From Rickettsia endosymbiont of Bradysia coprophila (GTDB lineage Bacteria > Pseudomonadota > Alphaproteobacteria > Rickettsiales > Rickettsiaceae), in contig JAHXDM010000010.1 in the NCBI GenBank assembly GCA_019468145.1, positions 186,001 to 250,000 of the forward strand: DNA of 64,000 bases. The letters run 5' to 3'. The notes under the pieces are model-generated. The model was not told where the DNA came from, did no database searches, and saw only the letters and a list, made by a program, of their open reading frames with translations. The number at the start of each line of letters is the position of its first letter. Within the stretch, counting starts at the first letter, position 1. The position numbers and the translations under genes were made by a program. Positions 1 through 9,008 of the stretch are shown piece after piece.

Positions 1-640
1 ATGCCGTAGATAGATCTCTTTGATTAACACCCTTAATCTCATTACACTTGTCTAGTGTTCTTTTTATTATAAGGTCAGTCATTGGTTTAACTAATGACTT
101 CATAATAGAATTAGTAGTATTGGCTTGATTAGAAATTCTGGTTGGGATTTGAACATTCTTTTCCAATAAACCTTGGGTTAAAAGAAAATTTGCGCTTTTT
201 TTTATTTTTTCATCCCATTCTTGAGGGGGAATTTCTCGTTTTTTATAAAAAGTTTCTTTCAGAGTCTCATAATGTTTTATTATTGGGGATGATAATTCTA
301 GATTGTTTTCTTTCTCATTATACCTCGTTCCCGTAAGAGTTGCTTCTAATAATATAAGGTGTTGAAATATTTTGCCCTCAGCAGGACGCAACATCATAGT
401 AGGGTCATCATTAGGTACTAAATCATTTATATTATTCATTACTACATCATTCAAATCATGAATTTGCTCATCATTTAAATATTTACCTAATGAACTCACA
501 AAATGCATCCGTACTTCTTTAGTATCACCAATAGCAAAAAAGTCTCCCATTATTTTTAAATCTTCTTTGTTTACTTTTTTATTGACTATTCTATCAATCA
601 TTTCCTTATCTATAGGAGTTCTAGTGTCATGTGTGGCCAT
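1..640 (-). CDS. Hypothetical protein, 3' end outside the window
   Basis: The minus strand is open from an ATG at 640 to the left edge, giving at least 213 residues without a stop. The protein begins MATHDTRTPIDKEMIDRIV and is charged, rich in Asn, Lys and Glu, with no membrane segment or signal peptide visible. A purine-rich AGGG lies about ten bases before the ATG. It follows iscS on the same strand after a 127-bp gap. In Rickettsia the gene after iscS is normally iscU, so this looks like an accessory gene in that place. I recognise no family; an effector-like or lineage-specific protein is possible but not shown. Confidence 0.7.
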   Translation of the reverse strand, partial: MATHDTRTPIDKEMIDRIVNKKVNKEDLKIMGDFFAIGDTKEVRMHFVSSLGKYLNDEQIHDLNDVVMNNINDLVPNDDPTMMLRPAEGKIFQHLILLEATLTGTRYNEKENNLELSSPIIKHYETLKETFYKKREIPPQEWDEKIKKSANFLLTQGLLEKNVQIPTRISNQANTTNSIMKSLVKPMTDLIIKRTLDKCNEIKGVNQRDLSTA

Positions 641-767
641 AAGTAACTACCCTAATTAATTTGCTTTATATAAAACTTTATACTTATTTACCAAAAGTTA
701 TAACCTTATTTAATCAAAATTAGACTATACAAATTTTATGCCATGCCTTTATCCAGCAAATTCGCGT

Positions 768-2024
768 TTAATGAGCGGCCCATTTAATTTGTTTCAAATC
801 TACCCCTTCTTGTACCATTTCCCAAAGAGGGCTCAATTCCCGTAATTTATTAATCTTGGATGTAATTAATTTTACTGCATAATCTATTTCTTCTAACGTA
901 GTAAATCTGCCTATACCAAACCTAATAGAAGTATGTGCTAATTCTTCATCAACCCCCATGGCACGCAGCACATAAGATGGTTCAAGTGAAGAGGAAGTAC
1001 AGGCAGAGCCTGAGGAGACTGCTAAATCTTTAATGGCCAAAATCAAAGATTCTCCCTCTACATAAGCAAAACTTAAATTTAAATTACCTTTATGTCTATG
1101 ATGCAGATCTCCATTCAAGTAGACATCTGGTATTTCTTTAGTAATACTGCTATAAAATCTATTAAAAAGCTTTTCAGCGTGCCTAGAATCCTTTTCCATC
1201 TCTGATGAGGCTATTTCAGCAGCGCTCCCCAGTCCAACAATTAAAGGGGTGGGCAGCGTTCCAGAACGCATTCCGCGCTCTTGCCCTCCGCCATTTATGA
1301 TGGGAACAAGCCGTACTCTTGGTTTTTTTCTGACATATAAAGCCCCTATTCCTTTAGGACCATAAATTTTATGGCCAGAGATACTTGCTAAATCAATATT
1401 ATTTTCATTCACATCAATAGGAATTTTACCATATCCTTGCGCAATATCTGAGTGAAAAAATACTTCCCGGGCCCGACAAATTTTTCCAATCTCTTTAATT
1501 GGCTGGATAACCCCTGTCTCATTATTAACAGCCATGACAGAAACTAGCATCGTCTGGTCGCAAATAGCATTTTTTAAAGTTTCTAAATCAATTAATCCGC
1601 TTGGTTGAATTGGTAAATAGGTTACTTTAAATCCTTCGTCTTCCAAGTGCCTACAAGCATCCAAAACACATTTATGTTCACTGATCACAGTTATGATATG
1701 CTTCTTCTTACTACCATAAAATCTAGCAACGCCTTTAATAGCTAAATTATTAGACTCAGTGGCGCCGGAAGTAAAAATAATCTCTTTAGGCTCGGCACCA
1801 ATAAGCCGCGCTACTTTACTCCTAGCAGTTTCCACAGCTTCTTCAGCCTCCCAACCAAAGGAATGACTCCGAGAATGCGGATTACCAAATTTACTAGTAA
1901 AGTAAGGTAACATCGCCTCTAACACCCGTGGGTCAAGAGGAGTTGTTGCTTGATAATCCATATAAATCGGCAAGGACTTGCCGCTTAATTTTACTTTTTC
2001 TTGTAATTGTTCTAATTCATCCAT
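768..2024 (-). CDS. iscS: Cysteine desulfurase IscS
   Basis: Pyridoxal-phosphate enzyme that takes sulfur from L-cysteine and passes it as a persulfide to Fe-S cluster and tRNA thiolation pathways in the cytoplasm. The 418-residue protein is collinear with rickettsial IscS. The PLP lysine is K219 in SGHK, the cofactor-stacking histidine is in SEHK (H118), and the persulfide cysteine is C342 in SSGSACTS on the mobile loop. The C-terminus [18 protein letters not shown] matches the conserved IscS tail. It lies 10 bp after the second desulfurase gene and downstream of iscR, so the three probably form one operon controlled by IscR. The usual iscU partner gene is not next to it in this window. Confidence 0.97.
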   Translation of the reverse strand: MDELEQLQEKVKLSGKSLPIYMDYQATTPLDPRVLEAMLPYFTSKFGNPHSRSHSFGWEAEEAVETARSKVARLIGAEPKEIIFTSGATESNNLAIKGVARFYGSKKKHIITVISEHKCVLDACRHLEDEGFKVTYLPIQPSGLIDLETLKNAICDQTMLVSVMAVNNETGVIQPIKEIGKICRAREVFFHSDIAQGYGKIPIDVNENNIDLASISGHKIYGPKGIGALYVRKKPRVRLVPIINGGGQERGMRSGTLPTPLIVGLGSAAEIASSEMEKDSRHAEKLFNRFYSSITKEIPDVYLNGDLHHRHKGNLNLSFAYVEGESLILAIKDLAVSSGSACTSSSLEPSYVLRAMGVDEELAHTSIRFGIGRFTTLEEIDYAVKLITSKINKLRELSPLWEMVQEGVDLKQIKWAAH

Positions 2025-2034
2025 TCTTTATTAC

Positions 2035-3150
2035 TCATAAATAGTCGCAATATATTTCTTCAAAGGCTTTAATAAAAATTGCTACATCCTCAATAGTTTG
2101 CTCATAATTAAAACTGATCCTAATGGCCGATCTTGCTTCTGCTTCGTTAAACCCCATCGCCGCTAACACTTGCGAGCTGCTCACTTTTCCCGAGGAGCAA
2201 GCTGAGCCTATACTGACGTAGATTCCCCGTAAATCAAGCGCTATTAACTTTGTTTGAGCATCACTCCCTGCGATAATCATCAGAGTAGTATTGGGCAGCC
2301 GGAAAGCATTTTGTGATACTATCTTAACATTCTTATGTTCTAGCAAATTTTGCTCTAAATAGCGTTGCAATTCCTGCATTTTGTGCTGCCTACTCTCTAT
2401 CTCTTGGGCGGCGATGATGCTTGCAAGGCCAAAGGACGCAATTGCTATAACATTTTCTGTACCAGACCTAATGTTTCTCTCTTGCCCACCGCCAATTATC
2501 ATAGCGTTAATTATATAAGGTTGTTTAACAATTAAAACACTGCTACCCTGCAGACCTCCTAATTTATGTGAAGAAATAGTAGCAAAATCCACCCCTAATT
2601 CTTTAATATTAACAGCTATTTTACCTACTGCCTGCACACAATCACTATGAAAAGCTGCCCCATATTGTTTGGCAATCCTGACTAAGCCTTGTATATTTTG
2701 GATCACCCCACTTTCATTATTTGCCAGTATTATAGAGACGAGTTTTTTGTGACTCTGACTTAACTGTAATAATTTCTCTAAATGTTCAACATCAACAATA
2801 CCTTCATTATTAACATTAATAACTTTAATATTATCTCTATATTTAACATGCGCAAGAATTGACAAATGCTCTATACTAGAGACAAAAACGTCCCCATCAC
2901 GATAATTATTTAACAATAAATTATTACTCTCCGTCCCCGAAGAAGTAAAAATTAACTGATATTCTCGAGAACTTATCTCAATACCTACAGATTTTGCAAT
3001 CTGCATTCTTGCGGTTTCAACTATATTTCTCGCCTGCCGCCCACTTGCATGAATAGATGATGGATTATACACCCCTTCAAGCAAACTTACTACCAAATCT
3101 TTCACTCTCGGATGTAAGCTAGTCGTGGCATTATGATCTAAGTATAACAT
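2035..3150 (-). CDS. Second cysteine desulfurase (NifS/IscS-like)
   Basis: Class V aminotransferase-fold PLP enzyme of 371 residues, predicted to release sulfur from cysteine. It starts MLYLDHNATT, the typical NifS/IscS opening. The PLP lysine is K196 in SSHK and the active-site cysteine is C318 in GSACSSGK, on a long loop as in group I desulfurases. It is clearly different from the downstream IscS. Rickettsia species also carry a paired NifS-like gene between iscR and iscS, so this is a conserved arrangement. Its exact role, partly redundant with or accessory to IscS, is inferred from position only. Confidence 0.93.
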   Translation of the reverse strand: MLYLDHNATTSLHPRVKDLVVSLLEGVYNPSSIHASGRQARNIVETARMQIAKSVGIEISSREYQLIFTSSGTESNNLLLNNYRDGDVFVSSIEHLSILAHVKYRDNIKVINVNNEGIVDVEHLEKLLQLSQSHKKLVSIILANNESGVIQNIQGLVRIAKQYGAAFHSDCVQAVGKIAVNIKELGVDFATISSHKLGGLQGSSVLIVKQPYIINAMIIGGGQERNIRSGTENVIAIASFGLASIIAAQEIESRQHKMQELQRYLEQNLLEHKNVKIVSQNAFRLPNTTLMIIAGSDAQTKLIALDLRGIYVSIGSACSSGKVSSSQVLAAMGFNEAEARSAIRISFNYEQTIEDVAIFIKAFEEIYCDYL

Positions 3151-3176
3151 AATTTATAACTTACACTAAGTGTGTT

Positions 3177-3593
3177 TTATCTTTTATTTGATAATAATAC
3201 ATCTTCTATCGAAATATTATTAAAATAGCTCCTAATCTGCTGACTCAAACCAAACCATAAAGTATGGCTATTACATTTTTTTTTACTATCAATACAACTC
3301 AGCTGAGATTTCCTTGTGCACCTAGTCATCTCAATATTTTCCTCAACTGCATCCAGAATATTAGCAATCTTAATGTCCATTAATGCTGAGTTAATGACAT
3401 AACCACCATTGGGACCTTTTACGGATTTAACTAAATTAGCTTTTTTAAGTTTAGCAAAAATTTGCTCTAAATACCTAACGGGTATTTGTTGGTGCAAAGA
3501 AATTTCCGATAAAGTAATAGGCTGCTGCGATATTTTTGAGGCCATCTCTAAAAGAGCCATTACGGCATATCGTGTTCTAGTAGTTAACTGCAT
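3177..3593 (-). CDS. iscR: Rrf2-family Fe-S cluster regulator IscR
   Basis: Winged-helix transcription factor of 138 residues that senses Fe-S cluster supply. The N-terminal MQLTTRTRYAVMALLEMA and the recognition region around PVRYLEQIFAKLKKANLV are typical Rrf2 motifs. Three cysteines (C92, C100, C107) followed by H110 match the Cys3-His cluster ligand set of IscR, although the spacing is slightly longer than in E. coli (C92, C98, C104, H107). It is the first gene of the iscR-desulfurase-iscS run. A strong IscR-type palindrome overlaps its promoter, which indicates autorepression. Confidence 0.93.
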   Translation of the reverse strand: MQLTTRTRYAVMALLEMASKISQQPITLSEISLHQQIPVRYLEQIFAKLKKANLVKSVKGPNGGYVINSALMDIKIANILDAVEENIEMTRCTRKSQLSCIDSKKKCNSHTLWFGLSQQIRSYFNNISIEDVLLSNKR

Positions 3594-3614
3594 AACAAAC
3601 TTCTTTAATACTAT

Positions 3615-3648
3615 ATTATAATAATATCATACTAATTTAGTCAAGTAT
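3615..3648 (-). promoter_or_regulatory. iscR promoter with type 1 IscR operator
   Basis: On the minus strand a TTGACT -35 (3639-3644) is followed after 18 bp by a TATAAT -10 (3615-3620), about 21 bp before the iscR ATG. A 25-bp imperfect palindrome at 3624-3648 covers the -35 and spacer. Compared by eye with the E. coli type 1 IscR consensus it agrees at 22 of 25 positions, including the full ACT-6 bp-AGTC core on the plus strand. This placement would let holo-IscR block RNA polymerase. Confidence 0.75.
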
Positions 3649-4193
3649 TATTATAAATAATTCTGGATCTAATACTACAGTTGTAGATTAGTTCTATTTT
3701 CATAATGATATATCCGAGCTATGTATTGATGTTGGCGACGCCAGGCAGAAGAAGCAAGGATAAATTCTTGTGTTAGAAGTTGCAATTGCTCTATTATATG
3801 TATTAGTTGACATTTGATCTTACATTTAATAGAAATAATGGATAAAAAATACAGAATCTAGAGAAGCTCTTAGCTATAATCCCAATGCCGCGATCAAGCC
3901 TCTCATGAAAACGAAGTTCAAATGACCCTGGGCTATAATAGCATTATAAATTAATAGCAAAGAAATGTTAATCATTAATTTTATTTCATAATTGGTATAT
4001 TAAATAACAAACATTAATGTTTGTTATTGTCTCTGGAAGTCATAAGTTGTATTGTTAATTGTTTAAGGAATAGTATAATCTAAAATTAGCAATAAAAAAA
4101 TGGCCAGCAATTTAGTGCGTGATATTCCCAGCATTGATAGTTAGGGGGAAGGTGTTGAGAAAAATGCTAAAAAATATGGAGAAAATAAAGTAG
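3649..4193. other. Intergenic region with IS remnant, no intact gene
   Basis: About 545 bp between the divergent iscR and the 4194 gene. It holds the 57-bp IS481 end remnant at 3799-3855. A short reading frame from 4100 (MASNLVRDIPSIDS) meets a stop at once and then continues in frame for about 28 codons, so it may be a decayed coding fragment. Nothing else was recognised. Confidence 0.6.
3799..3855 (+). repeat. Remnant of the IS481-family left end
   Basis: The sequence starting TGTATTAGTTGACATTTG matches the transposase-5' end of the two full IS481-family copies at 8991 and 14384 for about 57 bases, with only a few mismatches, then diverges at ATACAGA. No transposase coding follows. It is a solo end left by deletion or by a partial recombination event. 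Confidence 0.85.
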
Positions 4194-5669
4194 ATGCAAT
4201 TGAACAAGGTATATCTTCAAGTTTGTGACATTTTAAGGTTAGTACAAGATTTTGAATATACAATAAAAGAAGCACAATATTTTGAAAATTTGGATGCAAT
4301 TCCAAGATTAGATGACTATTTAGCAGCTAATTTTATGAATACTCTCCAAGGAGAAAAGTTATTAATAGAGGCTTATCAAGTAATTTTTGATAATAATCAA
4401 AATGATTTAAATGCTTTTGTTAAGGGGCTAGAAAGTATGTATAGACAAAATTATTTTTGTCAAAATATTTTAAAAGACCAAAGTGATAAAAAAGATTATT
4501 TAATAAACGAAATAAGAGAGAAACTTAAAACAGATAAAGAGGCATATTTATCTTGTATTAATGAGCCTGTCGATGAAAACGGTGTATACCATTATAATAT
4601 AATAAAATATTTTGAAGAAGATGGGGGGTATTATAGAACTTTTTACAATACAGGGTTAGGTATAATGGGAGATAGTAAAAAGCTAGACGAGGAAATTTTG
4701 AATCAAATTCGTGATACGAGACTAATTTATTCAGCTTTAAAATATCCGTACAATAGCGTTGAAGAATTCGAGAGTGCTATTTTAAAGGATATTAGCATAA
4801 GTGTAAATACGGCTGATCTTTTAGAATCAGAAGCAGAAGGAAGCACCATCAGAAAGGAGCAAAGACGCTTGTTACCAAAAGCAACTCCAGCTAATGATAA
4901 AAGAATGTATTCTCAAAAGACTTCGAATTGTATGACACGTTGTTGTAGAGAAGCATTAAGGGATAATGTAGATCCTAAAACTTTCTCTGAAATATTTGAT
5001 TTTATTACAAATACTAAATATTCGTCTATATTGGAGATGCTTGAATATAAGAAAAAGGCTTTTGAACAAGAATTTAATATAGAGCCCGTAGAAGTAAAAA
5101 ACCTTAATAATTTCAATCCATCCCTAGATTCTAAAGAATCATATCAAAAGATATTTAAAAATGAGATTGATAATAGATTAGGGATAGCTTTAGGAACAGA
5201 AGTTAAGAATAACAAATTAGTAGAGATACTTGAAGAAAAGTCTTTGAATGAAAAAATTTTTTTAGCAAAACATAATGCACAACAATTAATTAGTAATGAA
5301 CGCATTATAGTAGCTAATAATACCGCTGTTTTACCAGATTTTATTCCTATATATAATAGAGTAATTAGAGGTTTGGATACCTGGTCTACAAAAATTGTAC
5401 AAGAAAGTTCAATAGACAAAAAGACATTAGGGGCGCGGTATAAACCAAAGTTTACTAATTATGAACAATGGTGGGATTTGGTCAATAGTGTAAGGCACAA
5501 CGTACAAGAACTCAAATATGAATTGGGATCAAAAGAAGATATACAGAAAAAATTAAGAGAAATTTTACCGTATGATTTACAAAAAGCATTAAACATCAGA
5601 GAACAAATAAGCCCACAGAGTGTTCCTGGGTTCAAGCCCAAAAATGATAAGAAGCGGGAGATTACCTAA
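4194..5669 (+). CDS. Hypothetical protein, 491 residues
   Basis: A long, soluble, Lys/Glu/Asn-rich protein starting MQLNKVYLQVCDILRLVQD. Helix-forming composition dominates and there is no signal peptide or clear transmembrane segment. A short cysteine-containing stretch (TSNCMTRCCREALR) sits near residue 245. The AT-rich codon use resembles its neighbours. The next gene starts 69 bp downstream on the same strand and is also unknown, so the two may be cotranscribed. The region before the start contains a decayed reading frame and an IS end, which marks this as an accessory island. No family is recognised; a secreted effector is only a guess. Confidence 0.75.
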   Translation: MQLNKVYLQVCDILRLVQDFEYTIKEAQYFENLDAIPRLDDYLAANFMNTLQGEKLLIEAYQVIFDNNQNDLNAFVKGLESMYRQNYFCQNILKDQSDKKDYLINEIREKLKTDKEAYLSCINEPVDENGVYHYNIIKYFEEDGGYYRTFYNTGLGIMGDSKKLDEEILNQIRDTRLIYSALKYPYNSVEEFESAILKDISISVNTADLLESEAEGSTIRKEQRRLLPKATPANDKRMYSQKTSNCMTRCCREALRDNVDPKTFSEIFDFITNTKYSSILEMLEYKKKAFEQEFNIEPVEVKNLNNFNPSLDSKESYQKIFKNEIDNRLGIALGTEVKNNKLVEILEEKSLNEKIFLAKHNAQQLISNERIIVANNTAVLPDFIPIYNRVIRGLDTWSTKIVQESSIDKKTLGARYKPKFTNYEQWWDLVNSVRHNVQELKYELGSKEDIQKKLREILPYDLQKALNIREQISPQSVPGFKPKNDKKREIT

Positions 5670-5738
5670 GAATTTGATAGAGAAAGTATGGTTAAATTAT
5701 TTAATAATTAACCGATATAAATTTAAAGAGGAATTTTT

Positions 5739-7808
5739 ATGCAAGTAACATTTGATACAATAGAAGCTATTCATAAGCTATTAACTACTACTGATTGGAT
5801 AGATAAACACAATCCACAAAGACGTTTTAAGATATTACAGCAAGAGCTTACAGTAGCTAAAAATGATCAAGAGAGGCAAAAGATTCAGAGTGCAATAGCT
5901 AGGGTTGAAAAAGTGGTCAATTCTGACTTTAAGCTAGATTTAAAGAGCAGCAGAATTGGAGATAATAATGCTAGAGTTCTACTTGCGAATATCAATTTAT
6001 TAGATAATAAAGAAGGGTATTATAACCCAGTAGCTTGTAATACGCTGAATAAATTACTTGAGGATAATTTTCAGCAGTTAAATACCAACGAGTTATATGA
6101 AATAGTGGAAAAAATAAAAATACCACCATACCCTAAAGTAATAGCCCCTTTAAATGTAAACCAGGAGGTATATGAGAAAATATTACCTTACTGCCGTATT
6201 ATTGCAAATATGTATAATGGAGTGAATGATGAATTAAATCCTATAGATCTTGCCAGTAAATTATCTGGCTATTTTTCTAATATAGATGATGTAAAAAAAT
6301 ATTTAAAAACAGTAGATTATAGTTCTAGAATTACTATAGAGCTAAGCTTTCAATATATTTTACCAAATTTCAGGGAATTACCGAGTGAGATATTGGCATT
6401 TTGGCAAGATTTGAATGGGTATGTAGCAGATTTTGGTAGAGATTCGCTATTGTTATTTAGTAATGCAGTTGAATTAAAAGACAGCACAAAATTTAAAGAA
6501 TTATTAAATAATGAAGAAATAAAAAAATTACTATTACCAGAAACAAGAGAAGAATTTTTTAAGGTCGGTTCCAAGTTATCTGCAAGACAGCAGGAGACTA
6601 GAGCTGAAATAAAGAAATTATTAAAAGACCTAACAAATATCAATATAGAGGTTAGCTATCAATATAATCAAGAAAATTTATCACCAATACTGAGGCCTTT
6701 AGTTAAAGAATTAGCAGAAAATGCTGCAAAAGTAAAATTAAGTAAACTCGCTTTTAACACAGCTTTAAATTTTATCAAGGAAAAGCAACTAAAGACTGAA
6801 GATAGTATGCCAGATATTAAATTTGATTTTGTAGTTGGAGGTAAGAAATATCATTTTAGTAAATTACCCCCAGAAGATATGAGAGGGTTCATGTTGGGGA
6901 AGTTAAGTAATTCGTGTCAATCCGTTGGTGACCATTCGGAAAGATGTGTTTTAGATGGGATGGGTAAAGCAAATGCTGGGTTTTATGTTATTACTGACGA
7001 AAAAGGTAAGATACATGTCCAAAGTTATGCTTGGCTTGCAGGAGAACAGCAAGGAGCAAACTCATTAGTATTAGATTCATTTGAACATTTAGGACAGGAA
7101 GATACAAGACTATTTATTCCTGCTATGAGTCAATTACGAGAGGAATTAACAAGACATAATCTAGAGCTTTTTGTCGGCACAGGTGGGCAAACACCTAAAA
7201 TCCAGTTACAAAGTCAACATCGGCCTAGGGCAGTAGAAAAAGGTCTATATCTTTATGGTGATTCAATCTCTGTATATAATATCAATAAAAAATCATTAGA
7301 ATCTGCAAATATCACTGGAATAGAAAAAAAACAAATAAGTAAAGTAAAGGAAAATTTTCAGGAGTTTAAAAAAGGTCAACCATATCAACTTTATACTGCT
7401 TTTAAACAGGACTCTCAAAGAGACCCCCAGATAGTGGGTTTAATAAATAATCTTAATCAAGTGCAAAATTTAGTTTCTATAAAAGATTTATATCAGTTAT
7501 ATGAAACAAATACTAAAGAATTGCTTATTATCTCTGGTAATCTTGGCAAAATATCTAGTTTCATAGAATCAAGGATATATTCTCAAGACGAGCTAAAAGA
7601 GATGTATCAAAAGAAGCCTGATGAATTTTATCCCTTGGCTAATCTTGGTTACAATCTGACTTGGCTAGTAGAATCAGGGATATACTCTAAAGACGAGCTA
7701 CAAAATATGCATCAAGCCCAGCCTGCTGAATTTTATCCCTTGGCTAATCTTGGGGCAGATCTGCGTGCACTAGTAAAATCCGGAATATATGTAGAAGTCA
7801 AGATTTGA
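5739..7808 (+). CDS. Hypothetical repeat protein, 3' end cut by an IS481 insertion
   Basis: A large soluble protein of which about 684 residues are native. AAAGAGGAA about six bases before the ATG is a good ribosome binding site. Residues 370-450 form a conserved-looking block with NSCQSVGDHSERCVLDGM and AGFYVI followed by HVQSYAW and VLDSFEHLG, which loosely resembles acyltransferase-like domains seen in intracellular-bacterial effectors; this is weak. The C-terminus has tandem units of about 38 residues, each carrying IYSxDELxxMxQxxPxEFYPLANLG. The last unit runs into the IS terminal repeat at 7790, so the final residues (VEVKI) and the stop codon come from the IS. The original protein was probably longer. 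Confidence 0.75.
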   Translation: MQVTFDTIEAIHKLLTTTDWIDKHNPQRRFKILQQELTVAKNDQERQKIQSAIARVEKVVNSDFKLDLKSSRIGDNNARVLLANINLLDNKEGYYNPVACNTLNKLLEDNFQQLNTNELYEIVEKIKIPPYPKVIAPLNVNQEVYEKILPYCRIIANMYNGVNDELNPIDLASKLSGYFSNIDDVKKYLKTVDYSSRITIELSFQYILPNFRELPSEILAFWQDLNGYVADFGRDSLLLFSNAVELKDSTKFKELLNNEEIKKLLLPETREEFFKVGSKLSARQQETRAEIKKLLKDLTNINIEVSYQYNQENLSPILRPLVKELAENAAKVKLSKLAFNTALNFIKEKQLKTEDSMPDIKFDFVVGGKKYHFSKLPPEDMRGFMLGKLSNSCQSVGDHSERCVLDGMGKANAGFYVITDEKGKIHVQSYAWLAGEQQGANSLVLDSFEHLGQEDTRLFIPAMSQLREELTRHNLELFVGTGGQTPKIQLQSQHRPRAVEKGLYLYGDSISVYNINKKSLESANITGIEKKQISKVKENFQEFKKGQPYQLYTAFKQDSQRDPQIVGLINNLNQVQNLVSIKDLYQLYETNTKELLIISGNLGKISSFIESRIYSQDELKEMYQKKPDEFYPLANLGYNLTWLVESGIYSKDELQNMHQAQPAEFYPLANLGADLRALVKSGIYVEVKI

Positions 7809-8991
7809 TCTTACAGGCACTATAAATTTTGCACCTGATTGTCAGTTAAATTTTGACTGTCAGATATATATTCAAGGTACAAGATTTCATTATTCTTTTC
7901 AACAGCTAATTTTTTACTATCTTGAAAAGTTTGCATAGGGGTTTTACCATAACAATATTTTCCTGAATGTGGCCTTTCATGATTGTAATACTCTAACCAA
8001 ATATCAAGATCTAGCTGTAAATCTTCAAGGGATGTATAAATCTTTTTTCGCATAGCTGTATCAAAGAATTCCTGTTTCATAGTTTTGTTAAAACGCTCAC
8101 ACATACCATTGGTTTGAGGCGAGTAAGCGCGAGTAACAGTATGTTCTATACCTTCGATGCTTAAGAATAACTCAAAAGCATGATGCTCTATATTGCCTTT
8201 ATATTCGCTCCCCCGATCAGTAAGGATACGTAAGATAGGTATCCCTTGCTCCTCATACCATGGTAATATCCGATCATTGAGCATATCAGCACTCGTCATC
8301 GCTGTTTTCTCAGTATATAGTTTAGCATCTGCTACTCTGGTATAGCTGTCGATAAAGACCTCAGAATAAACCTTACCTATACCTTTAAAGTTGCCAACAT
8401 AATATGTATCCTGGCACCCTAAATAACCTGGATGCTGCGTTTCTATCTCACCATGGGCTTCTTTCTCATTACGACGCTTCTCTAATACTTGTAACTGGGC
8501 TTCGGTAAGAACAATACCATCTTGAGCCATCTTAGCTTCTAATGCTTTAAGCCTTTTATTGATATTGTTTAAATCATTACGCAACCAAATTGATCTTACC
8601 CCACCAGGTGATACAAGAACACCTGTCTTCTTAAGCTCATTTGATACTCTCAGTTGCCCATATGCTGGATATTCTACAGCCATATCCACAACTGCTTTCT
8701 CCACACGTGGATCTACTCTATTAGCTATTATGGGCTTCTTCCGACTTATTTCGTATAGGGCTTCTTCTCCTCCAGTTTCATATAATTCTTGAAATCTATA
8801 GTAACTATCTCTACTATATCCCATAGCCTTACATGCTGCTGATACATTGCCTAAACTCTTTGCTAGCCCTAATAACCCTAGTTTGGGCTTTATTATTTTT
8901 TGATTTAAGTTCATTGTGACCTTCCATTTTTTTATCTGTATTTTTTATACATTATTTTTATTAAATGTAAGATCAAATGTCAACTAATACA
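7790..8991 (-). mobile_element. IS481-family insertion sequence, copy A
   Basis: A 1202-bp element with 26-bp imperfect terminal inverted repeats, both starting TGTA and sharing ATTTGATCTTACA. The boundaries are set by comparison with the second copy at 14384-15584, which lies in opposite orientation. One transposase gene reads on the minus strand. The flanks (AATATA on the left, CATTAG on the right) show no target duplication, so one or both sides have been rearranged since insertion. Its left end truncates the 5739 gene. Confidence 0.9.
7820..8914 (-). CDS. IS481-family transposase (copy A)
   Basis: DDE transposase of 364 residues that cuts and joins the IS ends. The N-terminus carries a helix-turn-helix region ([20 protein letters not shown]). 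The rve-type catalytic core shows D in GCQDTYY, D in ILTDRGSEY and E in NGMCERFNK, with the integrase-type tail [20 protein letters not shown]. Copy A has six A residues in the early homopolymer, so its natural start is ATGAACTTAAAT. It appears intact and may be active. It differs from copy B at only a few residues, for example E/Q and M/L near the middle. Confidence 0.93.
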   Translation of the reverse strand: MNLNQKIIKPKLGLLGLAKSLGNVSAACKAMGYSRDSYYRFQELYETGGEEALYEISRKKPIIANRVDPRVEKAVVDMAVEYPAYGQLRVSNELKKTGVLVSPGGVRSIWLRNDLNNINKRLKALEAKMAQDGIVLTEAQLQVLEKRRNEKEAHGEIETQHPGYLGCQDTYYVGNFKGIGKVYSEVFIDSYTRVADAKLYTEKTAMTSADMLNDRILPWYEEQGIPILRILTDRGSEYKGNIEHHAFELFLSIEGIEHTVTRAYSPQTNGMCERFNKTMKQEFFDTAMRKKIYTSLEDLQLDLDIWLEYYNHERPHSGKYCYGKTPMQTFQDSKKLAVEKNNEILYLEYISDSQNLTDNQVQNL

Positions 8992-9008
8992 CATTAGGTT
9001 CTGTCTAT

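Noticed and set aside
142-336. A 64-codon plus-strand frame
   Set aside because: It is the shadow of the open minus-strand gene that runs off the left edge and has no start signals.
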